DNA of 64,000 nt from Planctomycetota bacterium (GTDB lineage: Bacteria; Planctomycetota; UBA1135): assembly GCA_024275135.1 (NCBI GenBank), contig JAJRZS010000025.1, positions 1 through 64,000 of the forward strand. The letters run 5' to 3'. Below are positions 8,302 through 16,516 of the stretch, piece after piece; the stretch's first letter is position 1; every line of letters starts with the position of its first letter. The notes below the pieces were generated by a model, which made no database searches, was not told where the DNA came from, and was given only the letters and a program-made list of their open reading frames with translations. The position numbers were made by a program, and so were the translations under genes.

Positions 8302-8362
8302 GTGGAGAGTGTCAACTCCATCGCGGCCTGTATCCTAATGTCCTATGCTTGCCACTGCACTC
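8302..8362. repeat. 61-bp direct repeat, right copy
   Basis: Identical to 6730-6790. Here the plus-strand part is the live one: it holds the start of the HEAT/VWA gene (ATG 8345) with TATCCT at 8331-8336. The minus-strand part is a dead copy of the isomerase start (ATG at 8321 on the minus strand, stop after 15 codons). Confidence 0.97.
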
Positions 8363-9886
8363 CTGCTTGCTGCTCCTACCTTGTTCCAGGCCGATGCCAC
8401 GATCAAGGATTTCAAGCGGGTCTATCGGAAAGAGAAGAAGCCAGAGAATAAGGCGGAACTTATTTACTCACTTGAGGATATCGATGACGCTGGCGTGGCC
8501 AAAGTGCTCTTGAAATTGCTGGTGGATAAAGAACCCTTGATTGCCGAGGCGGCGCAAGCTGTCATCACCCAACTTCCCTCGGCCACGGCGCGGGTTCCAC
8601 TGCGCTTGGTGTTAGAAGAGGGCAAACAAAGCGATTACTTCGCTTCTATTTTGCGAGCCGCCGCCGATGGCAAGTGGAAGGAGTTTCAACCGGTTGTGCT
8701 GCCGTATCTCGAAAATTCTGAGGAATCCGTGCGCTTGTGGGCGGTCACCGCCGTTGGCGCTTTGCACCACGTAGACGCCTTACCGCAAGTGGCGAAACTG
8801 GCTACGGAGGATCCTTTCCCCTTGGTGCGTGCAGCTGCCGTCCAAGCACTGATTCAATTGGGCAAAGGGCATGAATCGGTGGCTGGCCCGGCCTTGGTTC
8901 AGGCTTTACATGACTCCAGCATTTCGGTGAGTTCCGCTGCTTGTGTAGGTTTAAGAACGGTGCGTTGCAAAGAGGCCATCGGCCCTCTCATTACCCTCTT
9001 GGAAAGTGGCGAAGGGCGCATCTTAGAGCAGATTTGGCCCACTTTGGTGGCGATTACCGACCAACCATTCAATGACGATCCGAGCATTTGGCGGCGGTGG
9101 TGGCAGCAAGCCGAGGCCACCTACACCTTGCCGACCGATGCCGAGATTGCCAAGCGCAGGGAAGCACGTGCGGCCGCCAATGCGCAATACACCACGCCCA
9201 AGGCGGAAGCCGATTTTATGGGGGTGAAAACCTCGAGTCGGCAGATCGTGTTCGTGATCGATGTGTCCGGCTCGATGGAAGAGGAGGTGATTGACCGCGA
9301 ATCCTTTCGCGAGCGTGGGTTTACCCGCTTTTCAAAGCTCGAAATCGTAAAGGAAGAGCTGGCGCGTTCCATCGACCAGTTGGGCGACCAAGTGGTGTTC
9401 AATATTTATAGTTTTGCCAGCAAAGTGCATCCTTGGCGAAAGAGTCCAGTGCCCGCCAATGCGCTCAACAAAAAAAGCGCCATTGCTTGGGTGAAAAAAC
9501 TTAAACCTATTGGAGGAGGGCAGGCTGCACAAATGGCGGCGGCCGGTTTACGCGGTTCTTCCAAGTTGGAGGATGGACGCACCAATACCTATGCGGCTTT
9601 GTTGGCGGGCTTGGGTGTGTCGGCCGACCCGAAAAAGCGTGGGCCAATGACGGAGACGGCGGCTAAGGATCCCGACAAAGTTGCCGACACCATGTTCTTT
9701 TTGAGTGACGGCAAGCCCACGGTCGGGGAGCTGGTGGATACCGAAGACATCAAAACGGCCATTGCTGCCATCAACCGCTTTCGCGGGGTTGTCATCCACA
9801 CCATTGCCATTGGCGATTTCACCAGCAATTTCATCCGTGAGCTGGCAGAAATGAATGGGGGCGTATTCGTTGATTTAGGCCGCTGA
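8345..9886 (+). CDS. Secreted HEAT-repeat protein with C-terminal von Willebrand A domain
   Basis: A 513-residue protein with a short signal peptide (MLATALLLAAPTLFQADA). Residues of about 40-230 form HEAT-like helical repeats (for example SVRLWAVTAVGALHHVDALPQ and LVRAAAVQALIQLGKG). Residues of about 300-510 form a VWA domain with a MIDAS motif VIDVSGSMEE (DxSxS), a later Thr in the GRTNTYAALL stretch, and FFLSDGKPTVGE. The fold suggests a metal-dependent protein-binding scaffold outside the cytoplasm; the partner is unknown. The start lies in the right 61-bp repeat, and TATCCT 8 bp before the ATG could give a nearly leaderless mRNA. Before the island arrived the gene would have been divergent from the isomerase gene with only 23 bp between start codons. 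Confidence 0.85.
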   Translation: MLATALLLAAPTLFQADATIKDFKRVYRKEKKPENKAELIYSLEDIDDAGVAKVLLKLLVDKEPLIAEAAQAVITQLPSATARVPLRLVLEEGKQSDYFASILRAAADGKWKEFQPVVLPYLENSEESVRLWAVTAVGALHHVDALPQVAKLATEDPFPLVRAAAVQALIQLGKGHESVAGPALVQALHDSSISVSSAACVGLRTVRCKEAIGPLITLLESGEGRILEQIWPTLVAITDQPFNDDPSIWRRWWQQAEATYTLPTDAEIAKRREARAAANAQYTTPKAEADFMGVKTSSRQIVFVIDVSGSMEEEVIDRESFRERGFTRFSKLEIVKEELARSIDQLGDQVVFNIYSFASKVHPWRKSPVPANALNKKSAIAWVKKLKPIGGGQAAQMAAAGLRGSSKLEDGRTNTYAALLAGLGVSADPKKRGPMTETAAKDPDKVADTMFFLSDGKPTVGELVDTEDIKTAIAAINRFRGVVIHTIAIGDFTSNFIRELAEMNGGVFVDLGR

Positions 9887-9950
9887 GTTTGCTTTTTTTT
9901 GTAAATTCTTGCGCCGGAGTCTGGTAACCTAAGGGGCGCAGGCTCTATAC

Positions 9951-9979
9951 TTGACACGGGTCCGAAGCAGGCCGAGAAT
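9951..9979 (+). promoter_or_regulatory. Sigma-70-type promoter of tRNA-Pro
   Basis: A perfect -35 TTGACA (9951-9956), a 17-bp spacer and a -10 GAGAAT (9974-9979; 4 of 6 matches). Transcription would start about 5 bp before the mature tRNA 5' end at 9992. Confidence 0.65.
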
Positions 9980-9991
9980 GCCGCCCTTCAT

Positions 9992-10068
9992 CGGGGCGTG
10001 GCTCAGCCTGGTAGAGCGCTGCGTTCGGGACGCAGAGGCCGGAGGTTCAAATCCTCTCGCCCCGACCA
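9992..10068 (+). tRNA. tRNA-Pro (anticodon CGG)
   Basis: The 77-nt cloverleaf has acceptor arm CGGGGCG/CGCCCCG, D arm GCTC/GAGC, and an anticodon stem CTGCG/CGCAG around loop TTCGGGA, which gives CGG at 10026-10028. The T arm carries GGTTCAAATCC. The 3' CCA is encoded. It reads the codon CCG. The rho gene begins 49 bp downstream. Confidence 0.97.
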
Positions 10069-10117
10069 CTTTCCCGGCAGGACCTTCCCGTCGCATTGCG
10101 ACCACCCATGGAGTCCC

Positions 10118-11488
10118 ATGACTGAAGAGCAAGGCCAAACACCGGCCAAGCGTAGGCGTCGCCGTAGACGTCGGAGTCCCATGCAGGAATCGACCACCAC
10201 CCCCGCGGTGGAAGGACATTCCGCACCCACTTCCGACTCTGCCGCAACTCCCCACGCTTCTCCCCAACGACGCCGTCGGCGACGGCGGGGGGGCATGCCG
10301 TATGCTTCTTCCAACCCCGCAGAAGCTCCACCCCATCCGGCGGAGCGAGAACGCATTTTATTGGAAGTTTCTGGAATTTTAGATTTACGCAAGGATGGTA
10401 CCGGCTTTTTACGCCAAGCCGAACGCGACTTAGCCGAGCATCCCACCGACCCCATGATTCCGCAACCTTTGGTGCGGCGGTATGGGCTTAAGAATGGGCA
10501 CCTGATTGTTGGCAAAGGCAGTGTCGGCCGTGGTCATCAAAGTCCGCGTGTTTCCGTAATTGAAACCATCGAGGGGCAAACCCCGGCCGAGCATCGCAAG
10601 CAAAAAGGCTTCAAAAATCTCACCGTCATCGATCCCGATTTTCAATTTGAGCTTGGTGGCTTTGAACAAGAGGGGCAGCTGTCGATGCGCATTTTGGATT
10701 TGCTGTGTCCTATTGGGCGCGGCCAACGGGGGTTGTTGGTGGCGCCACCACGCACCGGCAAAACTACTTTGTTGATGAACATTGCGGCCGCCATGGAGGC
10801 CCTCTATCCCGATGTGCATTTGATTGTGCTGTTGGTCGACGAGCGCCCGGAAGAAGCCACTTATTGGCGTCGCTCCCTCAAGCAGGGAGAAGTTTATGTC
10901 AGCACCATGGATCAATCGCCCAAGAATCATGCACGGCTTTCGGAGCTCGTGCAGTTTCGGGCTGAGCGATTGGTGGAAACAGGTAAGGAGGTGATGGTGT
11001 TGCTGGATTCCATCACCCGCATGACCCGCGCCTTCAACAACACCATTGGTGGAGGAAAAGATTCCCGCACCATGTCTGGTGGTTTGGATGCACGCGTTTT
11101 TCAGCGTCCAAAGCATTTTTTCGGTGCCGCGCGCAACACCGAAAACGGCGGTTCGCTCACGATTATCGCCTCGGCCTTGGTCGATACCGGTTCCAAAATG
11201 GATCAGGTGATTTACGAAGAGTTCAAAGGCACGGGCAACATGGAATTAACCTTGGATCGACGCCTTGCCGATCGGCGAATCTTTCCAGCCATTGCCATGG
11301 AACAAACGGCCACGCGCAAAGAAGAGCTGTTGCTGTCGCGCACCACCCTCCGCAAAATCAACATTTTGCGCCGCGTCTTAAGCCGCATGCGTTCGCGTGA
11401 GGCCATGGAAATGCTCATTGATCGTCTTGCTCGATATCCATCGAACCAAGAGTTCTTGGCCGCGTTTTCCATGGATGATGTTGCCTAA
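10118..11488 (+). CDS. rho: Transcription termination factor Rho
   Basis: ATP-dependent RNA helicase that ends transcription; a homohexameric ring. After a low-complexity N-terminus come the RNA-binding region ([14 protein letters not shown], near 80) and the RecA-like motor with Walker [11 protein letters not shown], followed by [26 protein letters not shown] and the Q/R loops ([28 protein letters not shown]). At 456 residues it is slightly longer than E. coli Rho (419), because of an N-terminal arm with two arginine blocks (RRRRRRRR at 12-19, RRRRRRR at 51-57). I chose ATG 10118; reading further upstream would run into the tRNA. Its last codons overlap the ABC ATPase gene. Confidence 0.97.
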   Translation: MTEEQGQTPAKRRRRRRRRSPMQESTTTPAVEGHSAPTSDSAATPHASPQRRRRRRRGGMPYASSNPAEAPPHPAERERILLEVSGILDLRKDGTGFLRQAERDLAEHPTDPMIPQPLVRRYGLKNGHLIVGKGSVGRGHQSPRVSVIETIEGQTPAEHRKQKGFKNLTVIDPDFQFELGGFEQEGQLSMRILDLLCPIGRGQRGLLVAPPRTGKTTLLMNIAAAMEALYPDVHLIVLLVDERPEEATYWRRSLKQGEVYVSTMDQSPKNHARLSELVQFRAERLVETGKEVMVLLDSITRMTRAFNNTIGGGKDSRTMSGGLDARVFQRPKHFFGAARNTENGGSLTIIASALVDTGSKMDQVIYEEFKGTGNMELTLDRRLADRRIFPAIAMEQTATRKEELLLSRTTLRKINILRRVLSRMRSREAMEMLIDRLARYPSNQEFLAAFSMDDVA

Positions 11489-12470
11489 GCATGCTGGGGT
11501 TGCCGAAGTTGCCGCCGCCCAACCGCCGGTGGTGCGGGTTGCGGGGCTGAAGAAAAGCTATGGCAAGGTGGAAGCCCTGCGCGGGATCGATTTTGAGGTA
11601 AACCAGGGCTCGGTGCTTGGTTTTTTGGGGCCCAACGGTGCTGGCAAAACCACTGCCATTAAAATTCTCACCGGTTATTTGGCTGCCAGCGCAGGGCGGG
11701 TGGAGGTTTGTGGCGTGGATGTTGCGGAGGAACCGCTGGAAGTCAAACGGCACATTGGTTATTTGGCGGAAAACAATCCGCTTTATTTAGACATGCGGGT
11801 TGCCGATTTCTTGCACTTTGCGGCACGTGCTTTCTTTTTGACGGGCAGGCAAGTCCAGCAAGTGGTGGATCGAGCGGTTTGTTGTACCGGCCTGGAAGAA
11901 GTGTATCGTCGTCCGATTGGCCATTGCTCCAAAGGCTTTCGTCAGCGTGTAGGCCTGGCCCAGGCGCTGTTGCATGATCCGCAACTGCTTATTTTGGATG
12001 AACCCACCAACGGGCTCGACCCTCTGCAAGTGGTAGAAATGCGTGCCCTCATCCGCGAACTTGGCCGCCAAAAAACCATCATCATTACCAGCCATGTGTT
12101 GCCGGAAATCGAGGCCCTGGCCGACCGGGTGGTGTTGCTGCATGAGGGCCGAAAGGTGGCGGATGGGCCATTGGGGGGAATCCTTGGCCAGGATCTTGCC
12201 CATTGTCTGGTGCGGGTGTGCCTGCGTTGCAAACCAGAGCAACTGCGCACTGTGGCAGAAGAGGCCAATGCAGTTTGGTTGGAGGAACGGCCGCAGCCTT
12301 TTGCTGGCGACGATCTTGCAGCAGCAACTTTGGAGGTTGCTGGGGCGGATGGATTGAGCCGCATCGCCACCGTCGCTGCGCAGGCTGGCTATCCCTTGCT
12401 GGAGTTAGCCCCGCAAACGCGCAGTTTGGAGTATTTGTTTCAAAACCTGAAGCAAGGAGAAGAAAAATGA
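11478..12470 (+). CDS. ABC transporter ATPase, GldA/CcmA-like
   Basis: ATP-binding subunit of an ABC-2 export-type system. It shows Walker A GPNGAGKTTA, the signature CSKGFRQRVGLAQAL (a degenerate LSGGQ), Walker B LLILDEPTNGLDP and the switch His in IITSHVLPE. The 330 residues include a C-terminal extension of about 90 residues typical of this subfamily. The start, ATG 11478 (or 11475), lies inside the last codons of rho, so it is probably co-translated with rho. It is the first of five Gld-like genes. In Bacteroidota gldA, gldF and gldG serve gliding motility; in planctomycetes the system's cargo is not known to me. Confidence 0.9.
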   Translation: MLPKHAGVAEVAAAQPPVVRVAGLKKSYGKVEALRGIDFEVNQGSVLGFLGPNGAGKTTAIKILTGYLAASAGRVEVCGVDVAEEPLEVKRHIGYLAENNPLYLDMRVADFLHFAARAFFLTGRQVQQVVDRAVCCTGLEEVYRRPIGHCSKGFRQRVGLAQALLHDPQLLILDEPTNGLDPLQVVEMRALIRELGRQKTIIITSHVLPEIEALADRVVLLHEGRKVADGPLGGILGQDLAHCLVRVCLRCKPEQLRTVAEEANAVWLEERPQPFAGDDLAAATLEVAGADGLSRIATVAAQAGYPLLELAPQTRSLEYLFQNLKQGEEK

Positions 12471-13186
12471 GAGTTTGGTTGCTTGCCAAACGCGAGTTTT
12501 TTGCCACCTTCGATGCGCCAACTGGCTATGTGGTGTTGGCTTTATTCCCCGCTTTGGCGGCAACTTTGTTTTTCCTTACCGGACCATTTTTTGCCCTGAA
12601 CGAAGCGAGTCTGCGCCCGTTTTTCGCCACCATGCCTTGGCTCTTGGTTTTGCTGGCGCCGGCGATCACCATGAGCTTGTGGGCTGAAGAAAAACGGTCG
12701 GGAACCGAGGAATTGTTACTCACCTATCCCTTCCACTTGCGGCAGTTGGTGCTGGGAAAGTTTTTTGGCGCTTGGGCGATCTTGGCCTTGGCACTGGTCT
12801 TTAGCTTGGCTGTTCCCTTTACTGTCGACGCTTTAGGCGATTTGGATTGGGGCCCCGTTGGCGGTGGTTATTTGAGTGTTTTACTGTTGGGCGGGGCGAG
12901 TTTGGCGGTAGGCTTGTTTTTGTCTTCCTGTACCGACAACCAAATCGTGGCCTGGTTGCTGGGGGCAACTGTCCTGTTGGCCTTCAATCTGGTGGGCTTG
13001 GCTGCCACTGCCGCCTCCATGCCTCCCACTTTGGGCCAACTTTTTCTGGCCCTAGATTTTGGAAATCATTTCCAAGCGATGACTCGGGGTGTGATTGATA
13101 TTGGCAATATCATGTTTTACCTCGGGGTGACGGCCTTCTTTTTAGTTGCCAATGGCGTGGTGCTGGAGCGGAGGCGGTGGTCATGA
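12467..13186 (+). CDS. ABC-2 type permease, GldF-like
   Basis: A 239-residue membrane protein with about six hydrophobic segments, starting with MRVWLLAKREFFATFDAPTGYVVLALF, which is the normal GldF-type N-terminus (cytoplasmic amphipathic stretch then first membrane helix). The conserved ITMSLWAEEKRSGTEELLLTYP loop sits between helices 2 and 3 and contacts the ATPase in this family. The start overlaps the ATPase stop in ATGA (12467-12470), and its own stop overlaps the next start in the same way. Together with the ATPase it should form the transporter core. Confidence 0.9.
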   Translation: MRVWLLAKREFFATFDAPTGYVVLALFPALAATLFFLTGPFFALNEASLRPFFATMPWLLVLLAPAITMSLWAEEKRSGTEELLLTYPFHLRQLVLGKFFGAWAILALALVFSLAVPFTVDALGDLDWGPVGGGYLSVLLLGGASLAVGLFLSSCTDNQIVAWLLGATVLLAFNLVGLAATAASMPPTLGQLFLALDFGNHFQAMTRGVIDIGNIMFYLGVTAFFLVANGVVLERRRWS

Positions 13187-14886
13187 AGCCAAAGCAACAA
13201 TCGTTGCTCACTTTGGTTTTGGTCTTCCTGCTCCTCATCCCTTTGGTCGGATTGGCGCAAAGGCTACCCATGCGTTTCGACCTCACCGAGGGCCACCAAT
13301 ACTCACTCGCGCCAGCTACGGTGCAAACCTTGGCCGCGCTCGAGGATCGTTTGCAGATTAAGTTGTATTTCAATCGCGATATTGAAGGGGCCGAGGCGTT
13401 GTTGCCGCAGCGGCTGTTGATTGCCGACTTGCTGGAAGAAATCGAAAATGTGGGCGCTCCTTATGTGGAAGTAGAAACCGTCGATCCCACCACCGATTTG
13501 GCAGCCATGCGCGATGCCGAACATGTAGGAATCGAGCCATTGCAGCTTACCGGGCAAGATATTGCCGGCATTCAAGTGCAGCTGCAGTACCAGGGCCTAG
13601 AGCTCCGTTATCAAGACCGCAGTGAGATTATTCCTTTTGTCACCGCAGATGAATTGGAGTATGCCTTTACCGTGCGCGTGGCTTCTTTGTTGCGCCCGAG
13701 CCGCCCGGTTCTCGGCTTTGTCTCCGACGAGCCACCCTTGCCGCCACCGATGCCGGGGATGCCTCGACAAATCCCTCCGGCGCGGATTTTCGAAAAATTG
13801 CGCGAGCGTTTGGGGCAGCGCTACGCAGTCCGTGATTTGAATTTGGCCAAAACTCCCTCGGTGGCCAAAGACATCGTTGCCGTCGTGGTCGCCCGCCCGC
13901 AAAACTTGGAGTCGGCGCAACTCCAGGTGTTGGACCGCTATTTGGCCGAGGGTGGACATGTGGTGGTGCTGCAGGATTTTGAAAGCGTTGAGTCGAGTAG
14001 TTTAGAAGCACACCCTTTGCAAACAGGGTTGGAAGATTGGCTCCAACATTTTGGGATTCATGTCGATGCGCGTTTGGTTTACGATTTACATGGGGTTCGT
14101 GTGCAGGCTGGGGTGCAAACCTTGAACACGCCTTCTGGGCCGCAAGTGGCTCCGGTCGAAGCCAATTATGGCCTTGGCTTGCTACTCGAAGGGGATAGCC
14201 TGAATGCCGAGCATGTGGTTACGGCGGATTTGTCACGTGTGGCGATGTTTTGGGCGCACCCGATTGGCCTGAACCCGTTGCCGCCGGGGGTCGACGCCGA
14301 CATCTTGTTGCGCAGTAGTCCTCAATCTTGGCTGTTGCCGGCCGACACCCCATTGGGCATGAGTTTGGAAAACATCCAGGCCATGGATCGAAAAGCTCGC
14401 AGTGGCCAATCTCCGCGCAGCTATGCCCTTTGCGTTGCCCTTCAGGGCGTATTTCCGCCAGCCTTTGAACAGCAGGATTTGCATCCGGCAGCAGGTTCTT
14501 TGGTGGTCCTTGGTGATGCTGATTTGTTTCACAACACAACCTTTGCCTCAGGCGCAGATGGCAATGGGGATTTTGCTGCCAACCTTATCGATTGGGTGGC
14601 GCAAGAATCCGATTTGATTGCCCTGCGCTCGCGGGGCAAAAAGCAGCGCCCATTAACCGATTTCACCGCCTCTTATGTAGAGCGTCATGGCGGTTGGGAG
14701 CAGGAAGAAGAGCAACTAGAGGCGGTGCATCGTGACGCCGTGCGCTACAGTCGTCAGTCTCAGCGGTGGATTGCTTGGGGCAATGTACTGGGGCCCATTT
14801 TGGTGGTTTTCTTATTGGCCCTGGGGCACATGTCTTACCATCGCCGCCGTGCTGGGAAAGTCTTTGTCGCCGGAGGGAATGGATGA
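13183..14886 (+). CDS. GldG-like ABC system auxiliary protein
   Basis: A 567-residue protein with one N-terminal membrane helix (about 9-27), a large extracytoplasmic domain, and one C-terminal helix (about 530-550, WGNVLGPILVVFLLALG). The family motif RFDLTEGHQYSLAPATVQTL lies at 30-49, and DRYLAEGGHVVVLQDF marks the GldG Rossmann-like part. GldG proteins pair with GldF/GldA ABC proteins as an outer accessory, and their exact role is not settled. ATGA couplings on both sides (13183 and 14883) place it firmly in the operon. Confidence 0.85.
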   Translation: MKPKQQSLLTLVLVFLLLIPLVGLAQRLPMRFDLTEGHQYSLAPATVQTLAALEDRLQIKLYFNRDIEGAEALLPQRLLIADLLEEIENVGAPYVEVETVDPTTDLAAMRDAEHVGIEPLQLTGQDIAGIQVQLQYQGLELRYQDRSEIIPFVTADELEYAFTVRVASLLRPSRPVLGFVSDEPPLPPPMPGMPRQIPPARIFEKLRERLGQRYAVRDLNLAKTPSVAKDIVAVVVARPQNLESAQLQVLDRYLAEGGHVVVLQDFESVESSSLEAHPLQTGLEDWLQHFGIHVDARLVYDLHGVRVQAGVQTLNTPSGPQVAPVEANYGLGLLLEGDSLNAEHVVTADLSRVAMFWAHPIGLNPLPPGVDADILLRSSPQSWLLPADTPLGMSLENIQAMDRKARSGQSPRSYALCVALQGVFPPAFEQQDLHPAAGSLVVLGDADLFHNTTFASGADGNGDFAANLIDWVAQESDLIALRSRGKKQRPLTDFTASYVERHGGWEQEEEQLEAVHRDAVRYSRQSQRWIAWGNVLGPILVVFLLALGHMSYHRRRAGKVFVAGGNG

Positions 14887-15908
14887 AAAAGCGAAACTCT
14901 TTACTCTTCCTCAGTGCGAGCTTGGCATGGGCCGTGTATTTGTCCCTCACCCAACCGTGGCGGGGTGACGCGCATGCCCGCACAACGGCGCAGGTGGGTC
15001 TTTTGTATCCCAATTTGCACCAGCAATTGGACCAAGTGGCGAAGGTGGTGATTCAAGACCAAACTCACAAGACCACCTTGCGTTTGATTCGCTCCAAGGA
15101 GCGCATCGGACGTGGCTGGATGGTGGAAGAAAAAAACTATCCAGCAAACTTTTCTCGGCTTACCCAGCTCCTTGAAAACCTCGCTAGCATAAAAACCTCC
15201 GATGTGGTTTCGATTAATCCCGACAAGCATGACACTTATGGGGTTGGCGAAGGGCAGGGGACTCGGGTTCAAGTCTACAGCGCGGATAATCGCTTGTTGG
15301 TGGATTGGATTGCCGGTTCTTTGCGACATCAAGACATCGCCGGCGGGCAAAAGCCGGTGTTGGAGTTTTACATGCGCGATGCACGCAGTGATCGGGTCTA
15401 TTTGAGTGGAGATGCGATTCAGCCAGCCGTTGATCCGGTGCGTTGGTGCGAGGTCCATTTGCTGAAAGACATCACCGCAGATCGAATCCAATGGGTGCAG
15501 CGCATAGATTTTCAGAATGGAGAGAGTTGGCGCATCGAACGTCGGGCGACTTTGCAACCCGACATCGAAGGGACACCCAGCCCTTGGTTTATGACGGAGC
15601 CAAAGTCTGCCCCGGTCTTGCTCTATGCTGGCGATTCTATGGCTACCACCATCCTCAATTTGGAGGTTGCCGATATCCTTGGCGAGGCCAATCCAGGCGG
15701 CGGCGATGAAGTGCGTTATGGTTTTCCTCAAGACCGCTTTCGAGTTGGGATTGATGACGCTGAATTCTTATTTGAGCTTGGCAAACCGGCCGCACCTGGC
15801 CAGCGTTATTTCCGCGTTAAGGATTTGCCCTACATCTTTAGCCTACGAGATTTCGACGTGAGTCAATTGCGCCAACCAATTGCCAATATGTTGGAGGAGC
15901 AAGGCTGA
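14883..15908 (+). CDS. DUF4340-type protein of the Gld-like operon
   Basis: A 341-residue protein with a signal peptide or anchor (about 5-20). The body fits the DUF4340 type usually found next to GldG-like genes: a beta-rich repeat layout with RVYLSGDAI, a lysine/arginine-rich strand (THKTTLRLIRSKERIGRG) and FSRLTQLLENLASIKTSDVV. It is probably extracytoplasmic and assembled with the GldG-like protein; no enzymatic motif is visible. The start overlaps the GldG stop in ATGA and its stop shares a base with the next start (TGATG at 15906-15910). Confidence 0.75.
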   Translation: MKKRNSLLFLSASLAWAVYLSLTQPWRGDAHARTTAQVGLLYPNLHQQLDQVAKVVIQDQTHKTTLRLIRSKERIGRGWMVEEKNYPANFSRLTQLLENLASIKTSDVVSINPDKHDTYGVGEGQGTRVQVYSADNRLLVDWIAGSLRHQDIAGGQKPVLEFYMRDARSDRVYLSGDAIQPAVDPVRWCEVHLLKDITADRIQWVQRIDFQNGESWRIERRATLQPDIEGTPSPWFMTEPKSAPVLLYAGDSMATTILNLEVADILGEANPGGGDEVRYGFPQDRFRVGIDDAEFLFELGKPAAPGQRYFRVKDLPYIFSLRDFDVSQLRQPIANMLEEQG

Positions 15909-16516
15909 TGGGCAGTACCTTTACCAGCCCCTATTTCCTTGCCGGTTTACTGGCGGTGATTTTTTTCTTCCTGAGCGCCGCCTTGGTTGGCCTCAGCTTG
16001 TTCGCAACGGCCTCCGGCAAGCGCAAACTGTTGCTGGCAGAAAATGTGGCTCTCCTTTTGGTGTTCAGCTTTTTGTTGTTCTTGGCTTGGCAGCTATGGC
16101 AAGAGTTGCAGTTGCTCACAGCCTCGGTGGAGCCCACCCTCACCCAGTTAGGCGATTGGATGCGCCGTGGCACCAGCGTGTTGTTGCTCGGTCTTTCCGC
16201 GGTTTTTGGCAGCCTAATCGGCTGTTTTGGGTGGGTGCGCGCCGGCTTTGCTGGGCGCGGCGTACGCAACCTAGTGGTGGCCTTGTTCAGCTTGCGCGTT
16301 GTCTTGGCCTCGGTTGCTGTGCTCGATTTATTGTCGCGCGCATCCAGCAACGGCGAACAGGCCATCGCCGCGGGAGATTTAGCCGCGGAGGCCGACACCG
16401 TTTTGCAATCCATAGCCAGTCAACTGCAAAGCTGGGGCTGGTTTTGCGCCATTGCCTTGATCTTGAGTTTGTTGGCGAGTTTTTGGCTAGGTCGGAGTGA
16501 AGCTGGCTCCGCCTAG
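15908..16516 (+). CDS. Integral membrane protein, last gene of the Gld-like operon
   Basis: I do not recognise a family for this 202-residue protein. It has four hydrophobic segments (about 10-32, 46-66, 94-115, 120-140) and a fifth at 175-195, with short polar loops. It is coupled to the DUF4340-type gene by TGATG. Its stop TAG (16514-16516) lies in a CTAG that also supplies the stop of the convergent AceE-like gene. Given the tight operon it is likely a further subunit of the same membrane system. Confidence 0.7.
   Translation: MGSTFTSPYFLAGLLAVIFFFLSAALVGLSLFATASGKRKLLLAENVALLLVFSFLLFLAWQLWQELQLLTASVEPTLTQLGDWMRRGTSVLLLGLSAVFGSLIGCFGWVRAGFAGRGVRNLVVALFSLRVVLASVAVLDLLSRASSNGEQAIAAGDLAAEADTVLQSIASQLQSWGWFCAIALILSLLASFWLGRSEAGSA

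Noticed and set aside
6730..8362. Insertion sequence
   Set aside because: No transposase, no terminal inverted repeats and direct repeats far too long for a target duplication of known elements; reported instead as an island of unknown mechanism.
9998..10117. Upstream extension of rho
   Set aside because: It would read through the tRNA-Pro gene; the conserved protein needs only ATG 10118.
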